A stretch of DNA of 64,000 bases from Polaribacter ponticola (GTDB lineage: Bacteria > Bacteroidota > Bacteroidia > Flavobacteriales > Flavobacteriaceae), in assembly GCF_026191475.2 (NCBI RefSeq), contig NZ_JAOSLC020000003.1, positions 1,271,001 to 1,335,000 of the forward strand. The letters run 5' to 3'. This document shows, one piece after another, positions 17,092-26,395 of this stretch. Made by a program: the position numbers and the translations under genes. The notes below the pieces were generated by a model. The model had not been told where the DNA came from. It made no database searches and worked only from the letters and a program-made list of their open reading frames with translations. The stretch's first letter is position 1. Each line of letters begins with the position of its first letter.

Positions 17092-18030
17092 TTAAATCTT
17101 ATCTATAATTAATTCGATATGATTCATTATTGATAGTTTTTTTAAGGTACCTAATCCAGGAAAGTGACCACGATTATGAAGGTCTTTATATATTTCTACT
17201 GCTTTGGTATTTATATTATTGTTTTCACACCAATTTACAAGTTTTTCAAGTGCTTCTGCGAATTTACCTCCTATATCAGATACATCACCATTTGAGTCAG
17301 ATACAAAATGTTTTACCATTATTTTACCTGATGCATTAATGTAAGATAAATGCATTGCAACAGCTCTTGGTAAAAAACCTGAATCTGAATAGTTGTCACC
17401 AACTGTTAAAAAGTCAGAGAAACCAAAAAACCCTTCATCTTTATAAAAAATGTACTCTTCAGAAAAAGGACTTTCACCAACTTCAAGGTAATCTGCATTT
17501 CTTGGCATATCTCTAAAATAATCATCTAATGAAATTCTACTATCTTCAGAAAATAATCTATAATAACGCCTACTTGTATGACTAAAGTAAATAATATTGT
17601 AAACAACGTTTATGTTATTTTGAATTTCTGTGATGCTAACCTCTGATATTTCAGAATTATGAATTAAAGTGACACCCTTACAGTTTAATTCTAAATTATT
17701 TATACTTTCAATTAAAGCTGGAATTTGCTCTTCTATTTTTGAATCAATAATTATTGCAATTTGATAGTTGCTGTAATGTCCCAAAACTTCTTTAAGAAGT
17801 TCTATGATTTTATCCCTTTCACCAACTAAACCACCAACTTTAGGGTTAATAATAACACTAAAATTTACATTTTTTGTTGCTAAAGTTTTTAGCGCAGATT
17901 TTAATGTTGAAGAACCTTTGATTGGTTCAATTACAGGTGAGATTTTAGCAGGAAAATTTGGAAGTAATCCACATAATTCACGTAATGCGATTAATTCAAA
18001 TTGTTTACCTCTGACATATGGGAAATACAT
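17092..18030 (-). CDS. sce7725 family protein
   Basis: 312 residues. The start MYFPYVRGKQFELIALREL and the downstream order (PVIEPIKGSSTLKSAL, FSVIINPKVGG, LEVGESPFSEEYIFYKDEG, FGFSDFLTVGDNYSDSG, LPRAVAMHLSYI) are those of the sce7725 family, a TIM-barrel-like family sometimes described as beta protein of phages. Biochemical role unknown. It overlaps the upstream sce7726-type gene by 40 bp and is followed after 2 bp by the RES gene, so the three are translationally coupled. Confidence 0.82.
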   Translation of the reverse strand: MYFPYVRGKQFELIALRELCGLLPNFPAKISPVIEPIKGSSTLKSALKTLATKNVNFSVIINPKVGGLVGERDKIIELLKEVLGHYSNYQIAIIIDSKIEEQIPALIESINNLELNCKGVTLIHNSEISEVSITEIQNNINVVYNIIYFSHTSRRYYRLFSEDSRISLDDYFRDMPRNADYLEVGESPFSEEYIFYKDEGFFGFSDFLTVGDNYSDSGFLPRAVAMHLSYINASGKIMVKHFVSDSNGDVSDIGGKFAEALEKLVNWCENNNINTKAVEIYKDLHNRGHFPGLGTLKKLSIMNHIELIIDKI

Positions 18031-18893
18031 AGCTTACTTTTTTTATAAAGAAAATCTTCTAATTCAATGAAATCTTTTTTTGAAAAATTTAAAGTGTAAC
18101 AGATATGTTTTAATGAATCTGGGACTAAATCATCGTTAAATAATTCTGGATTAGAAATATTTCTAAATTTTAATTCTTTGATAACTAATTTTTGAAACTC
18201 TAAAATATCTACTTTTTTTGAAAGTTTAAAACACTCTCTAAAAATTAGTGTGTTAGGAACTACAGGAATTGCTCCAAAATGTTTTTTCAGTAAACTAATA
18301 TATTCATTTTTTCTTAAACTCTTGAATAGTGTTTCGTGGGAAAATGAAAAATTTTGTTCTGCTTTTTTAATAGTTTTAAGCGCGTTTCTTTTTGTTAATT
18401 CAATTAAACCAATTTCTGTGTTATGAAACTTAACTAATAGATTAGGAATGTGTTTTGAATTTGAAACCACATAGATTTTATCAGCAAATTTTTTATAATC
18501 TGCTAATTGTTTATCCAATTTATCTAAACCATCTAATTCAGTTTTTATTTCATAAACACGAGCTACACCATTTAAAATAACAAAGTCTGCTATTGAATTA
18601 CCAATTTTAAATTCTGATAGTGCTATTGAATTTTTTAAGCTATACTTTTTAAGAAGTTTTTGATTTAAAAGGATGTTTTTATAAATATATTCATTTTTGT
18701 AAGTACCTAAAAGTGATTTGTAAATAGCATTAATGACTTCAAAGTTAGTGGTAGAATCTGATATTTTAGTGTGTTTGTTAATACGATAAAATGTATCAAA
18801 ATAATTCTTATCCTTTACTATTTTTTTAAAATTAGCAGGAGATAGAATTTGTGATAAATTCCTTAAACTTTCTATATTTTTAGCTACTTGCAT
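17991..18893 (-). CDS. sce7726 family protein with PD-(D/E)xK nuclease-like core
   Basis: 300 residues. The core SIADFVILNGVARVYEIKTE near residues 95-115 gives the D...ExK pattern of PD-(D/E)xK nuclease folds, followed by LDKLDKQLADYKKFADKIYV, a typical restriction-endonuclease-like helix/strand. The rest is helical and basic. First gene of the sce7726-sce7725-RES operon. A nuclease sensor or effector acting on foreign DNA is possible; the fold assignment is from motif reading only. Encoded on a putative island, which suits a defence cargo. Confidence 0.8.
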   Translation of the reverse strand: MQVAKNIESLRNLSQILSPANFKKIVKDKNYFDTFYRINKHTKISDSTTNFEVINAIYKSLLGTYKNEYIYKNILLNQKLLKKYSLKNSIALSEFKIGNSIADFVILNGVARVYEIKTELDGLDKLDKQLADYKKFADKIYVVSNSKHIPNLLVKFHNTEIGLIELTKRNALKTIKKAEQNFSFSHETLFKSLRKNEYISLLKKHFGAIPVVPNTLIFRECFKLSKKVDILEFQKLVIKELKFRNISNPELFNDDLVPDSLKHICYTLNFSKKDFIELEDFLYKKSKLCISHMSEVNNLN

Positions 18894-18943
18894 TATTTTA
18901 CAAAGTTAACAATTTACAAAATTTAAACTAAATGATTAAAAAA

Positions 18944-19606
18944 CTATTTTCGCTTATCTAAACTATTTTTATCAAAAGCAATCAAATTAAATAATTCACG
19001 CATTCTGGAACGTACACGAATCCCATATCTACTCTCTAATTCTTGTGCATTTAAGTTTGTAGTGGTGTGTGTTCTAATTTTACGTTTTAAGAATAAATCA
19101 TAGCGAGACAAGAGTATTTCTCCCATTACATTGCAATCTTTACCAAAATGTCTCCCTATGGTTTCTACACCTAAATCATCAAAACAATAAAAGCCATTAT
19201 TTCCATAATCTTCAATAATTTTAAAACCGCTTTTATTAAAACTGAAAGTGATATTTCTTGCAGGGATAAGACTATGTTGATTTTGATGAGGTACAATAAA
19301 AGGTAATAATTGCATCAAACTGGTTTTACCACAACCTACAGGACCAGATAATAAAATTCCTTTGTTTGGATTTATCTTTAATTTTCTGCAAGTTTCAAAA
19401 TCACGAATGAAATAAATACACAGTTTATATAAAATTGCCTCATCTTCAGTATAAATTTTAAAATTCTTACCAAACAATAATTTACCTTTTGCTTCTAAAT
19501 AGATTAACATTTTTTGAAAATCGTATATTATTTGATTTCCCTTTTGTTCGCCCAATTGAAATTGCACACTTCCTTCTTGAATGATATGTGGTTGTATTTT
19601 AATCAT
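18944..19606 (-). CDS. DnaC-like AAA+ ATPase (helicase loader type)
   Basis: 220 residues. Walker A GPVGCGKTS near residue 90, Walker B FYCFDDLG near 142, and a C-terminal TTTNLNAQELESRYGIRVRS with sensor and arginine residues typical of DnaC/IstB-like ATPases. Such proteins load replicative helicase or serve as transposition/replication helpers on mobile elements. Overlaps the upstream gene by 4 bp (ATGA), an operon of two. Supports an autonomous replication step for the island. Confidence 0.82.
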   Translation of the reverse strand: MIKIQPHIIQEGSVQFQLGEQKGNQIIYDFQKMLIYLEAKGKLLFGKNFKIYTEDEAILYKLCIYFIRDFETCRKLKINPNKGILLSGPVGCGKTSLMQLLPFIVPHQNQHSLIPARNITFSFNKSGFKIIEDYGNNGFYCFDDLGVETIGRHFGKDCNVMGEILLSRYDLFLKRKIRTHTTTNLNAQELESRYGIRVRSRMRELFNLIAFDKNSLDKRK

Positions 19607-20244
19607 AAAGGTTCGTTGTAATTTTTATTTTTACTGGTCTTTAGGTTGTCTTGATTTTGGCTAACTGATTTTTGTGTTTCTTTATTTTTTATTTCTTCAG
19701 CTTTTATTATCCAATTTTTTGCTGTTGCTTGCCAATTGACAATTTTTGTTTTACCACCAACTTTCCAACCAATGCCCTGGTAATGATTAAAGAATTTTTG
19801 AGCTTCAATTATTGGCCATTTTTCTTTTTCAAAAAAAACAACAACTTCTTTTTCATTTTTAGGCTGGTCAAGTTTATTAATGTTTTTATTGTTTCTATTA
19901 GTTTGTATATGTTTATTTATAGATACCAGTGCTTGTCCAGTACTTGTCTCGAATTTGAACATCTTAATTTTACTTCCTTTATAAGGGTTATGTGATGGAT
20001 AATAAATTATATATTTCCAATGACTTAATTCTTTGATACACTTATGATAGGTTGATTTAGATCCAATTTTTGAAAAACGCATTACCTCTTCACGATTTAT
20101 ATAAAATTCTTCTAAAAATCGATTGTTATTCCAAATTTGAAATAATGCTACATACAGGCTAATGTGTGTCGGATTTAAACGATAGTCTTTTGAGAATTGA
20201 TAGAATACACCTTTAAGATGTTTTATAAAATTTACGTTTTGCAT
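19603..20244 (-). CDS. Replication-initiator-like winged-helix protein
   Basis: 213 residues. The N-terminal half looks like a winged helix (DYRLNPTHISLYVALFQIWN, FYINREEVMRFSKIGSKSTY, HKCIKELSHWKYIIYYPSHN), as in DnaD/replication-initiator proteins of Bacteroidota elements. The C-terminal half has WPIIEAQKFFNHYQGIGWKV and NWQATAKNWI, similar to the DnaD C-terminal helix region. It probably recognises an origin and recruits the DnaC-like partner with which it overlaps. Specific family not certain. Confidence 0.68.
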   Translation of the reverse strand: MQNVNFIKHLKGVFYQFSKDYRLNPTHISLYVALFQIWNNNRFLEEFYINREEVMRFSKIGSKSTYHKCIKELSHWKYIIYYPSHNPYKGSKIKMFKFETSTGQALVSINKHIQTNRNNKNINKLDQPKNEKEVVVFFEKEKWPIIEAQKFFNHYQGIGWKVGGKTKIVNWQATAKNWIIKAEEIKNKETQKSVSQNQDNLKTSKNKNYNEPL

Positions 20245-20250
20245 AAAGTA

Positions 20251-20332
20251 AGATTTCTCGACTACGCTCGAAATGACAGAAGTTTTTTAATTAATGACTG
20301 AATTAATGAGATACTGAAACAAGTTCAGTATG
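20251..20332. repeat. REP-like dispersed repeats
   Basis: Two units: TTCTCGACTACGCTCGAA with the flank ATGACAG (20251-20282), and GATACTGAAACAAGTTCAG beginning at 20310, shared with 378-400 near etfB. Both look like the short intergenic repeats common in flavobacterial genomes. Confidence 0.6.
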
Positions 20333-20341
20333 CCACGAGTG

Positions 20342-20620
20342 TCAAAACTTATTATGAATGCGATTTTCTTCTAAAACCTTTACAATTTCTTCATAGTCAT
20401 AGTAAATAACACCACCTACTTTTGAATAAGGAAGTGTACCGTTAATTCTTAAGTTTTGTAAGGTTCCTGGAGAGATGCTTAATAAATCTCTGACTTCTGG
20501 AGATTTTAACCACTTTTTTGGCGCAAAACCAGATTGATGGTTAATCATTGCTTTGATGTCTTCTAATAATTCTTCTTTAAATTCTCTTAAATCTTCTGTA
20601 GTGATAATTGATGTTGGCAT
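20342..20620 (-). CDS. Excisionase-like helix-turn-helix protein
   Basis: 92 residues. An N-terminal amphipathic helix (DLREFKEELLEDIKAMINHQ) is followed by a MerR-type HTH of the excisionase family: KKWLKSPEVRDLLSISPGTL then QNLRINGTLPYSKVGGVIYY, ending YEEIVKVLEENRI. Such proteins accompany tyrosine recombinases on Bacteroidota integrative elements and direct excision or regulate operon expression. Reads leftwards ahead of the replication pair, behind the spacer with CGTAACTACG inverted repeats. Confidence 0.82.
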   Translation of the reverse strand: MPTSIITTEDLREFKEELLEDIKAMINHQSGFAPKKWLKSPEVRDLLSISPGTLQNLRINGTLPYSKVGGVIYYDYEEIVKVLEENRIHNKF

Positions 20621-20732
20621 TTGTAAACGATTTTTAAAAGAAGAAGCTACTGAATGTCCCCCAACATTATTAGTAACTTCTTCTGATTAATTTGACTTTC
20701 GTTGGCAAACTTCTAAAGAATTTTTAGATTGA

Positions 20733-20861
20733 TTTCGGTAGTTCTACGTAACTACGAAAAGTTTTTATTTGTCTTTTTCCCACTGCTATTATCTTTTTTT
20801 TGTTGTGTTTTGGTAACAAATGATACTTTACTATTTTGAAATTATTGTTTTCGTAGTTACG
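20733..20861. repeat. CGTAACTACGAAAA inverted repeats between RteC-like and HTH genes
   Basis: CGTAACTACGAAAA (20747-20760) recurs as its exact complement TTTTCGTAGTTACG (20848-20861). The first copy also folds locally with TTTCGGTAGTT (from 20734). A further GGTTACGTG follows the right copy. The spacer is 255 bp; the repeats sit upstream of the excisionase-like gene and just past the end of the rteC-like gene. Confidence 0.65.
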
Positions 20862-20875
20862 AAGAGGTTACGTGT

Positions 20876-21724
20876 TTAGATGCCATCATCATATTCTAAT
20901 TTTGTTTGAAAATCTTCCACTAATTTTTTGAGAAATTTTGTTCTTTCTGTACTTCTATTTTTAATATCTGAATATATTTTATAGTGATTGGAAACCTCAA
21001 TATTAAAGAGTGATGAAAAAATATTTACTAATGCCTTTGTATTGATATTACCTGTATTTATAGCGCCAGATACTTTTAAAACATACACTAATTCAATTAA
21101 ATCTGTTTTTGAAGCTGTCCAATTCAATGGGCTTTTACCTATTTTATTATTATCATCAAATTTACCTGAAGCAATGTTTTTTAGTTTATTTATTTCTTGT
21201 TTGTAGAAATTTGTTAGTAAATCATAAGCAATTACCTCTGCAGCTAACTTATCGTGACTTGTGTAAAATTCTGAATCTAAATAGATAGAAATATCAATTG
21301 AAAACAAATCTAATTGTTTGTTCTCTCGAAGAAAATATAAATGATCTAAAAAAGTACTATTGTGTTTATAATATTGATAAAACTTTAAATTTTTACGTTT
21401 TTTTGATTCTAACTTTTTTAGTTCGTTTTTGAAATAATTTTTAAGTATTGAATTTGTTGCATTTGGTTTGTTTACGTGATATTTTAAAAGACAATTATAA
21501 AAAATAAAATCAGCATAGATATTGGGTTTTATATGTTTAAAAAAATCTATTTCTTCATCACTATCTTTAAATTTATTATTTCTGATGTAAACCCTTAAAT
21601 CATTCAAGACTTGTTTGGCTAATTCTAACTGAAGATTTAGTTTTTCAATATTGTTTATTTTTTCATTAGTGTATTTTTTTTGCTGAACATAATACTGCTC
21701 AACAAGAGGGATGTTGTTTTTCAT
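20876..21724 (-). CDS. RteC-like regulator of integrative-element excision
   Basis: 282 residues. Mostly helical with the RteC family landmarks: FYNCLLKYHVNKPNAT, VIAYDLLTNFYKQEI, LNWTASKTDLIELVYVLKVS (about 205-225), GAINTGNINTKALVNIFSSL, SNHYKIYSDIKNRSTERTKF. RteC of CTnDOT activates the excision operon. Here it is next to an excisionase-like HTH and within reach of a tyrosine recombinase, consistent with control of island mobility. No tetracycline-resistance gene or RteA/B two-component pair is seen. Confidence 0.8.
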   Translation of the reverse strand: MKNNIPLVEQYYVQQKKYTNEKINNIEKLNLQLELAKQVLNDLRVYIRNNKFKDSDEEIDFFKHIKPNIYADFIFYNCLLKYHVNKPNATNSILKNYFKNELKKLESKKRKNLKFYQYYKHNSTFLDHLYFLRENKQLDLFSIDISIYLDSEFYTSHDKLAAEVIAYDLLTNFYKQEINKLKNIASGKFDDNNKIGKSPLNWTASKTDLIELVYVLKVSGAINTGNINTKALVNIFSSLFNIEVSNHYKIYSDIKNRSTERTKFLKKLVEDFQTKLEYDDGI

Positions 21725-21858
21725 TTTCTTGCAATTATTTAGTTTTTTTCTTTTTTATATTTTCATCTTTATTTCTTTAGCAAAAAAAAGATATAGCAGT
21801 TGCCATATCTTTTTAATTTTGAATTGTTAATATTTTTTTTAAAGAACTTTTAAACTGG

Positions 21859-23598
21859 TTAAAAGACTAACTTTTTAGTCTCACTCCCTATAGTGTAGGT
21901 AATAGAAAAGTTAAAGGTTTTTAAATTAGCTTCTAGATGAGCTTTAGATTTATTGTTTAACCATGAAATGCCTAAGCTCTCTTTAGAAACGTCATTAATT
22001 TTTATTTGACCAGAAAATGCTTTTAAAGTATTTCTTAATCGCATTATCTTTAGTTGATTTTTAACAAGTTCTGTTTGCAAAGCTTGTTCTATTTCTTGCT
22101 CAGAAAGTGTTGTTCTGTTAATTTCTTTATGAGCACCACTACCACCTTTATCTGCGGCTTTATAGTTGTTTTTACCAGCAAAAATATCTAAATACCAAAC
22201 TTGAGGAATACCTGGCATAAACATTTGAATAGCTCTTGCAAGTAATAATTTTTTTTCATCTTCACCCAAAGCACTAAAAAAAGTGGCATTAACTTGATAA
22301 TAAGATATCTTTTTACCTGATGGGTCGTATAGATTTTTTACTCTTCCTCCACGCTCTATAATGGTATTCATTATCGATTCAATTTCAGAATCTTCTAATA
22401 GTCCCTTGTTATAACTGCCATTAACTTCTTTCCCTTTTAAGTCTAAAACAGGAATTCCATCATGACAACCTAACATATTTACAGTTTTATATTTTTTGGT
22501 TATAATTTCGTTAATCCAAGTTAATAAAGCTGTATTATTTGCTGTTTCAAGGGTGTGAATCATTAAGCCAGGTAAGAAAAAATCATAAATGGGATAGTTT
22601 TCTTTTGCTACTTCATTATGTAGGTTTAACCCATATTCTGCATGAATTTCTGGTAATAGAATTAAATCGTTCTTTTTAGCAATTTGGTTAATTCTCTCTA
22701 AGTACTGCCAAGTACCGGGTTTATTAAAAAAATTAGTTTGTCCAACTTCTTTATGTAAGTATGCAAATGCATCTAATCTTAAAATAGAGCATCCAAAACT
22801 TTTTACTTTGGCTAAAGTTTCTTCATAAAACTCCCAAACTAATTCAGATTTTGCATTCACATCCATTTGACCTAAAAACGAACTTTTTCTATAAACTAAT
22901 TTAAGTACTTTTTCTTTATACTGTTCTAATTCATTAAATTGAAAAGTTTTTAAATCTAAATTATTATCGATTGCGAAATTTACTTTTTCGCAAATTAATA
23001 TAGCATTATTTACACTTAACCCCTTAATAGAAGTTAAGTCTTCTGCCTTAATTTTGTTATATATTATGCTTTGATAAAACGTATTCCAATAAGGTTTTTC
23101 AGAACCATCAGGAAAAGGAACTTTTAATATTGGAAGTCCTGATTTTCTCATAAACAATTTATTGAGAAATTCTTCTTTTGGCACAATGATATCATCATCA
23201 TTATACTTACCATTACCTTTCCAAAATTCGTTCCAGTTGATAAAAAAATCTTTAAATTTTGATTTCTCTCCGTTTTTTAAAAGATCTTTAAATTGAGGAG
23301 AAGCTACAGAAAGATGATTTAAAACAATGTCAAATTTTAAATCAATTTTCAATTCTTTTAATGCTTTTAAATCGTCTTTAGAGACTAACTCTTCGTTTAT
23401 GTTATAATCAATAATAGAAAAACCTCTATCTAAATCGCTATTAAAGAAAGTAGGTAACACATAAAACAAAGAAAACACATCTTTAAAATCTTTTTTTTGA
23501 AGCATTTTAATAGTATCACTTAAATTTGTTCCAATACTATCTGGATATGCATTTAGCATAACACCATTAGAGATAGTAGTATTTTTTTCTGATGACAT
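21859..23598 (-). CDS. Sucrose phosphorylase-like GH13 enzyme
   Basis: 579 residues, alpha-amylase fold close to GH13 subfamily 18. Catalytic elements: nucleophile Asp in RLDAFAYLHK, acid/base Glu in LLPEIHAEYG, stabiliser Asp in LGCHDGIPVLDLKG. QVWYLDIFAGKNNYKA and GAHKEINRTTLS are typical of sucrose phosphorylases. Reaction inferred: sucrose + phosphate to glucose-1-phosphate + fructose. No signal peptide, so cytoplasmic, which fits uptake by the neighbouring MFS transporter and phosphorylation of fructose by the adjacent kinase. Last gene of the sucrose operon. A related specificity such as sucrose-6-phosphate or glucosylglycerate cannot be excluded. Confidence 0.85.
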   Translation of the reverse strand: MSSEKNTTISNGVMLNAYPDSIGTNLSDTIKMLQKKDFKDVFSLFYVLPTFFNSDLDRGFSIIDYNINEELVSKDDLKALKELKIDLKFDIVLNHLSVASPQFKDLLKNGEKSKFKDFFINWNEFWKGNGKYNDDDIIVPKEEFLNKLFMRKSGLPILKVPFPDGSEKPYWNTFYQSIIYNKIKAEDLTSIKGLSVNNAILICEKVNFAIDNNLDLKTFQFNELEQYKEKVLKLVYRKSSFLGQMDVNAKSELVWEFYEETLAKVKSFGCSILRLDAFAYLHKEVGQTNFFNKPGTWQYLERINQIAKKNDLILLPEIHAEYGLNLHNEVAKENYPIYDFFLPGLMIHTLETANNTALLTWINEIITKKYKTVNMLGCHDGIPVLDLKGKEVNGSYNKGLLEDSEIESIMNTIIERGGRVKNLYDPSGKKISYYQVNATFFSALGEDEKKLLLARAIQMFMPGIPQVWYLDIFAGKNNYKAADKGGSGAHKEINRTTLSEQEIEQALQTELVKNQLKIMRLRNTLKAFSGQIKINDVSKESLGISWLNNKSKAHLEANLKTFNFSITYTIGSETKKLVF

Positions 23599-23622
23599 AA
23601 AAAAGGTGTTTTTAAGTAAAAC

Positions 23623-24561
23623 TTATAAAAGTTTTGATAAAATATTGATATTGTTAGGTAATCTACCTACGTTTTGTAGTTTTAAAGCAGCTAATTTTAA
23701 AGCAATTTGCAAACACTCTTCAATAGATTTTTCTTTTATGTAGGCAAATAAAAAGCCAGACCAAAAAGCATCTCCAGCGCCTGTTGTATCCATTACCTTT
23801 TCTATTTTTATAGCGGGTAATTGAATAATGTCTTTCCCTTTTTGAGAAAGTTTTACCCCTTCACTTCCTAGTGTTAAGCAAACAGTTTCTACGCCTAAAT
23901 TGTGAAAGAACTCAAAAATTTCTTTATGTGGAAGTTGTTTTTCGAAAAGACGCAACATATCATCTTCACTAATTTTTATTAATGGATTGAATTGACAATA
24001 ATTTTTAATTACTTGTAAAGCTTGTTCTTTAGTTTCCCAGAGTTCTTTAGCGTAATTAACATCGATACTTAATTTGCATCCTTTTTTGTGAGCTTCTTCA
24101 GCTTTTTTAAGAATAGTTGTTTGTGCAGGATTTTTACTTAGCGCAAAACAAGTTGTATGAAAAATTTTTGTTTGAGATAACATTTCAGTAGTAATTTGAT
24201 CTTCTGAAATGTGATAATCTGCATTTCTGTAAGGCATAAAATCTGGTGTGCCATTAGAACGAGATACAAAAATAACGCTCGTAGAATTATTTTCAGATTT
24301 CTTTAAGTGCTTTGTGTTTACTTTTACTTCATTTAGTCTTTTAAAAATGTATTCTCCAAAGCCGTCATTACCAACAGTGGAAACTAAAGTAGAGGATAAG
24401 CCCAATCTTTTGCAGTTCATAGCTACGTTTGCAGGCGAACCACCTAAATATCTGTGGTAGTCTCTAGTTTCGTTTATTAGCACATTGTTTTGGTGGCCTA
24501 TAAAGTCTACTAAAACTTCTCCCACACATAAAATATCTATGTTTTTATTACTGTTTTTCAA
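23623..24561 (-). CDS. PfkB-family fructokinase
   Basis: 312 residues, ribokinase/PfkB fold. N-terminal DILCVGEVLVDFIG and GGSPANVAMNCKRLGLSSTL are substrate-side signatures; the C-terminal DTTGAGDAFWSGFLFAYIKE contains the catalytic Asp and anion hole. In this operon the expected reaction is fructose + ATP to fructose-6-phosphate, disposing of the fructose released by the phosphorylase 24 bp downstream. Substrate is inferred from context; sequence alone supports carbohydrate kinase. Confidence 0.88.
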   Translation of the reverse strand: MKNSNKNIDILCVGEVLVDFIGHQNNVLINETRDYHRYLGGSPANVAMNCKRLGLSSTLVSTVGNDGFGEYIFKRLNEVKVNTKHLKKSENNSTSVIFVSRSNGTPDFMPYRNADYHISEDQITTEMLSQTKIFHTTCFALSKNPAQTTILKKAEEAHKKGCKLSIDVNYAKELWETKEQALQVIKNYCQFNPLIKISEDDMLRLFEKQLPHKEIFEFFHNLGVETVCLTLGSEGVKLSQKGKDIIQLPAIKIEKVMDTTGAGDAFWSGFLFAYIKEKSIEECLQIALKLAALKLQNVGRLPNNINILSKLL

Positions 24562-24613
24562 AATTAATATCTTTATCTTTTTATCTATATTTTCTATAAA
24601 TAGAATCTTAAGT

Positions 24614-25929
24614 TTATTCTGTAATTGATTTTGTTTCTTTAAGCCTTAGTGCTAAAAATGCGGCAATTATAAAAAAGACTCCTCCTAATAAAATAGCGTT
24701 TACTGCGCTGTTGTTTAAAAGGTTTTTTACAATCGGTCCAAAAGTTAATGTTTGAATTCCCATTGGAATTACAATCATCATATTTAAAATACCCATATAC
24801 ACACCACGTCTTTCTTGAGGTACAATTTTAGATACCATAGAATATGGAATACCCATCATTGCTGCCCAACCAATACCAAATAAAATCATTGGTAAAATAA
24901 CCAAAGTTGGGTCTTGTATGTTTGGAATACTAAGCATAGCAATACCTGTTAAAAATAAACTAAGTACATATACTTTTTTTCCTCCCCATTTTAATGCAAA
25001 AGGAACTAGTGCCAGTGCAAAAACAATAGTAGAAACATTGTAGGTTGTATTCATTTTTGCAGCTTGACTTAATGCTTCTGACTTGTTAAAGCCCATACTC
25101 TCCTCAAACATTGGCGAAATAAATTGCCAATAAATAAATAGTGCATACCATTGAAAAAGATAGACTCCTGCTAACTTCCACATAAATTTTGGCATGTCTT
25201 TTATTGCACTTACAATTTCTTTAAAAGGAGTTTTTACTCTATCTTTAAAAGATAGTTTGTTGTGTTGTTCTATTTCTTTTAACTCTTCTTCTGATGGAGG
25301 TATTTCTGGAGTTTTTAAAACCGACCAAAGTATGGTTGCAACAGATAAAATTGCTCCTATAAAAAAGGAGTAATACAACCATTTTGGAATTGCCTTTACA
25401 GTTTCATCTACATTCTCTACACCACCAAATTGATCTTGAAAAATAAAAATAGATGCGTTTGCCAGTACAATACCAGCACCAACAAATAAACTTTGCATTT
25501 GATAGCCAAAACTTAATTGTTTGTTTGGTAATTTATCACCCACAAAAGCACGATAAGGCTCCATAGCCATATTGTTACCAACATCTAAAATCCAAAGTAA
25601 ACCTACTGCAAACCATAAAGATGGACTGTAAGGAAAAGCGAATAAACACAAACTACCTATTAAAGCACCAATTAAAAAAATGGTTTTCTTCTTCCCCAAC
25701 GTGGAGACCATGTTTTGTCTGAAATTGCTCCGATTATAGGTTGAATAATTAAACCTGTAACTGGACCAGCAAGATTTAATAAAGGTAAATCTTCATGACT
25801 TGCACCTAAAAAAGAGAAGATTGGGTTTACAGCTGTTTGTTGTAAGCCAAAACTGAATTGGATTCCTAAGAATCCTACATTCATATTAAATATTTGCCAG
25901 AAACTTAGCGTAGGTTTTTTAATTTTCAT
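24614..25929 (-). pseudogene. MFS sugar (probably sucrose) transporter, frameshifted
   Basis: Two frames together make one 12-helix transporter of about 438 residues. The first part (start 25929) runs from NVGFLGIQFSFGLQQTAVNP to the conserved loop DKTWSPRWGRRKPFF; the second continues LIGALIGSLCLFAFPYSPSL and ends LALRLKETKSITE. The loop motif is typical of the SUT/SLC45-like sucrose porter group (GPH/MFS). The break is a run of seven A on the plus strand at 25674-25680; eight would join PFF to LIGA exactly. The start overlaps the preceding thioredoxin-like gene by 11 bp. Inner-membrane uptake of sucrose is inferred from the locus. Confidence 0.85.
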
Positions 25930-26284
25930 CTTTTTCTATTTTTTTAGCTAATACTTTTAGAAACTCTTGCAAGTTACCTTTGTTTAAAAAAACATCTCCT
26001 TTATTATCTACTACTGGTAAGCTTAAAGTATGAATAGAAATATTGTTTTTTTGAAGTTTTAATAACATTTCTTGTTCCTTTGCTTTATTTATATCAATAT
26101 CGTAATACGTGAATTTAACCTTTTTTTCTTTCAAAAAAGCTTTTGTATCTAAACAACTATGGCAACTATCGCTACCATATACAATCATTTTTTGTTTTTT
26201 TGATTCTTTAATTTGATGAAATACTTCTTGTGCATTGCTTTGAAGTGATGTAAATAAAAGAACAATAATTATGAAATGTTTCAT
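25919..26284 (-). CDS. Periplasmic thioredoxin/glutaredoxin-like protein
   Basis: 121 residues with a signal peptide (MKHFIIIVLLFTSLQSNAQ) and a thioredoxin fold: MIVYGSDSCHSCLDTKAFLK holds the CxxC pair (CHSC), and LPVVDNKGDVFLNKG the cis-Pro loop. It resembles glutaredoxins that read a short redox motif. Placed between the TonB receptor and the MFS gene and overlapping the latter by 11 bp, so it belongs to the sucrose operon although a redox role there is not obvious. It may maintain Cys residues of the receptor (two adjacent Cys occur in its barrel, GNCCQRK) or be a passenger. Confidence 0.78.
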   Translation of the reverse strand: MKHFIIIVLLFTSLQSNAQEVFHQIKESKKQKMIVYGSDSCHSCLDTKAFLKEKKVKFTYYDIDINKAKEQEMLLKLQKNNISIHTLSLPVVDNKGDVFLNKGNLQEFLKVLAKKIEKDEN

Positions 26285-26395
26285 TTTAAAATAATTTTAG
26301 AATTTGATGATGATTGTTTTGTTTTTTAAAAGTAGAGCCAATAAATTTCTCATTGGCTCCACTTCTAATTCAAATCAAATAATAACAAACTACTC

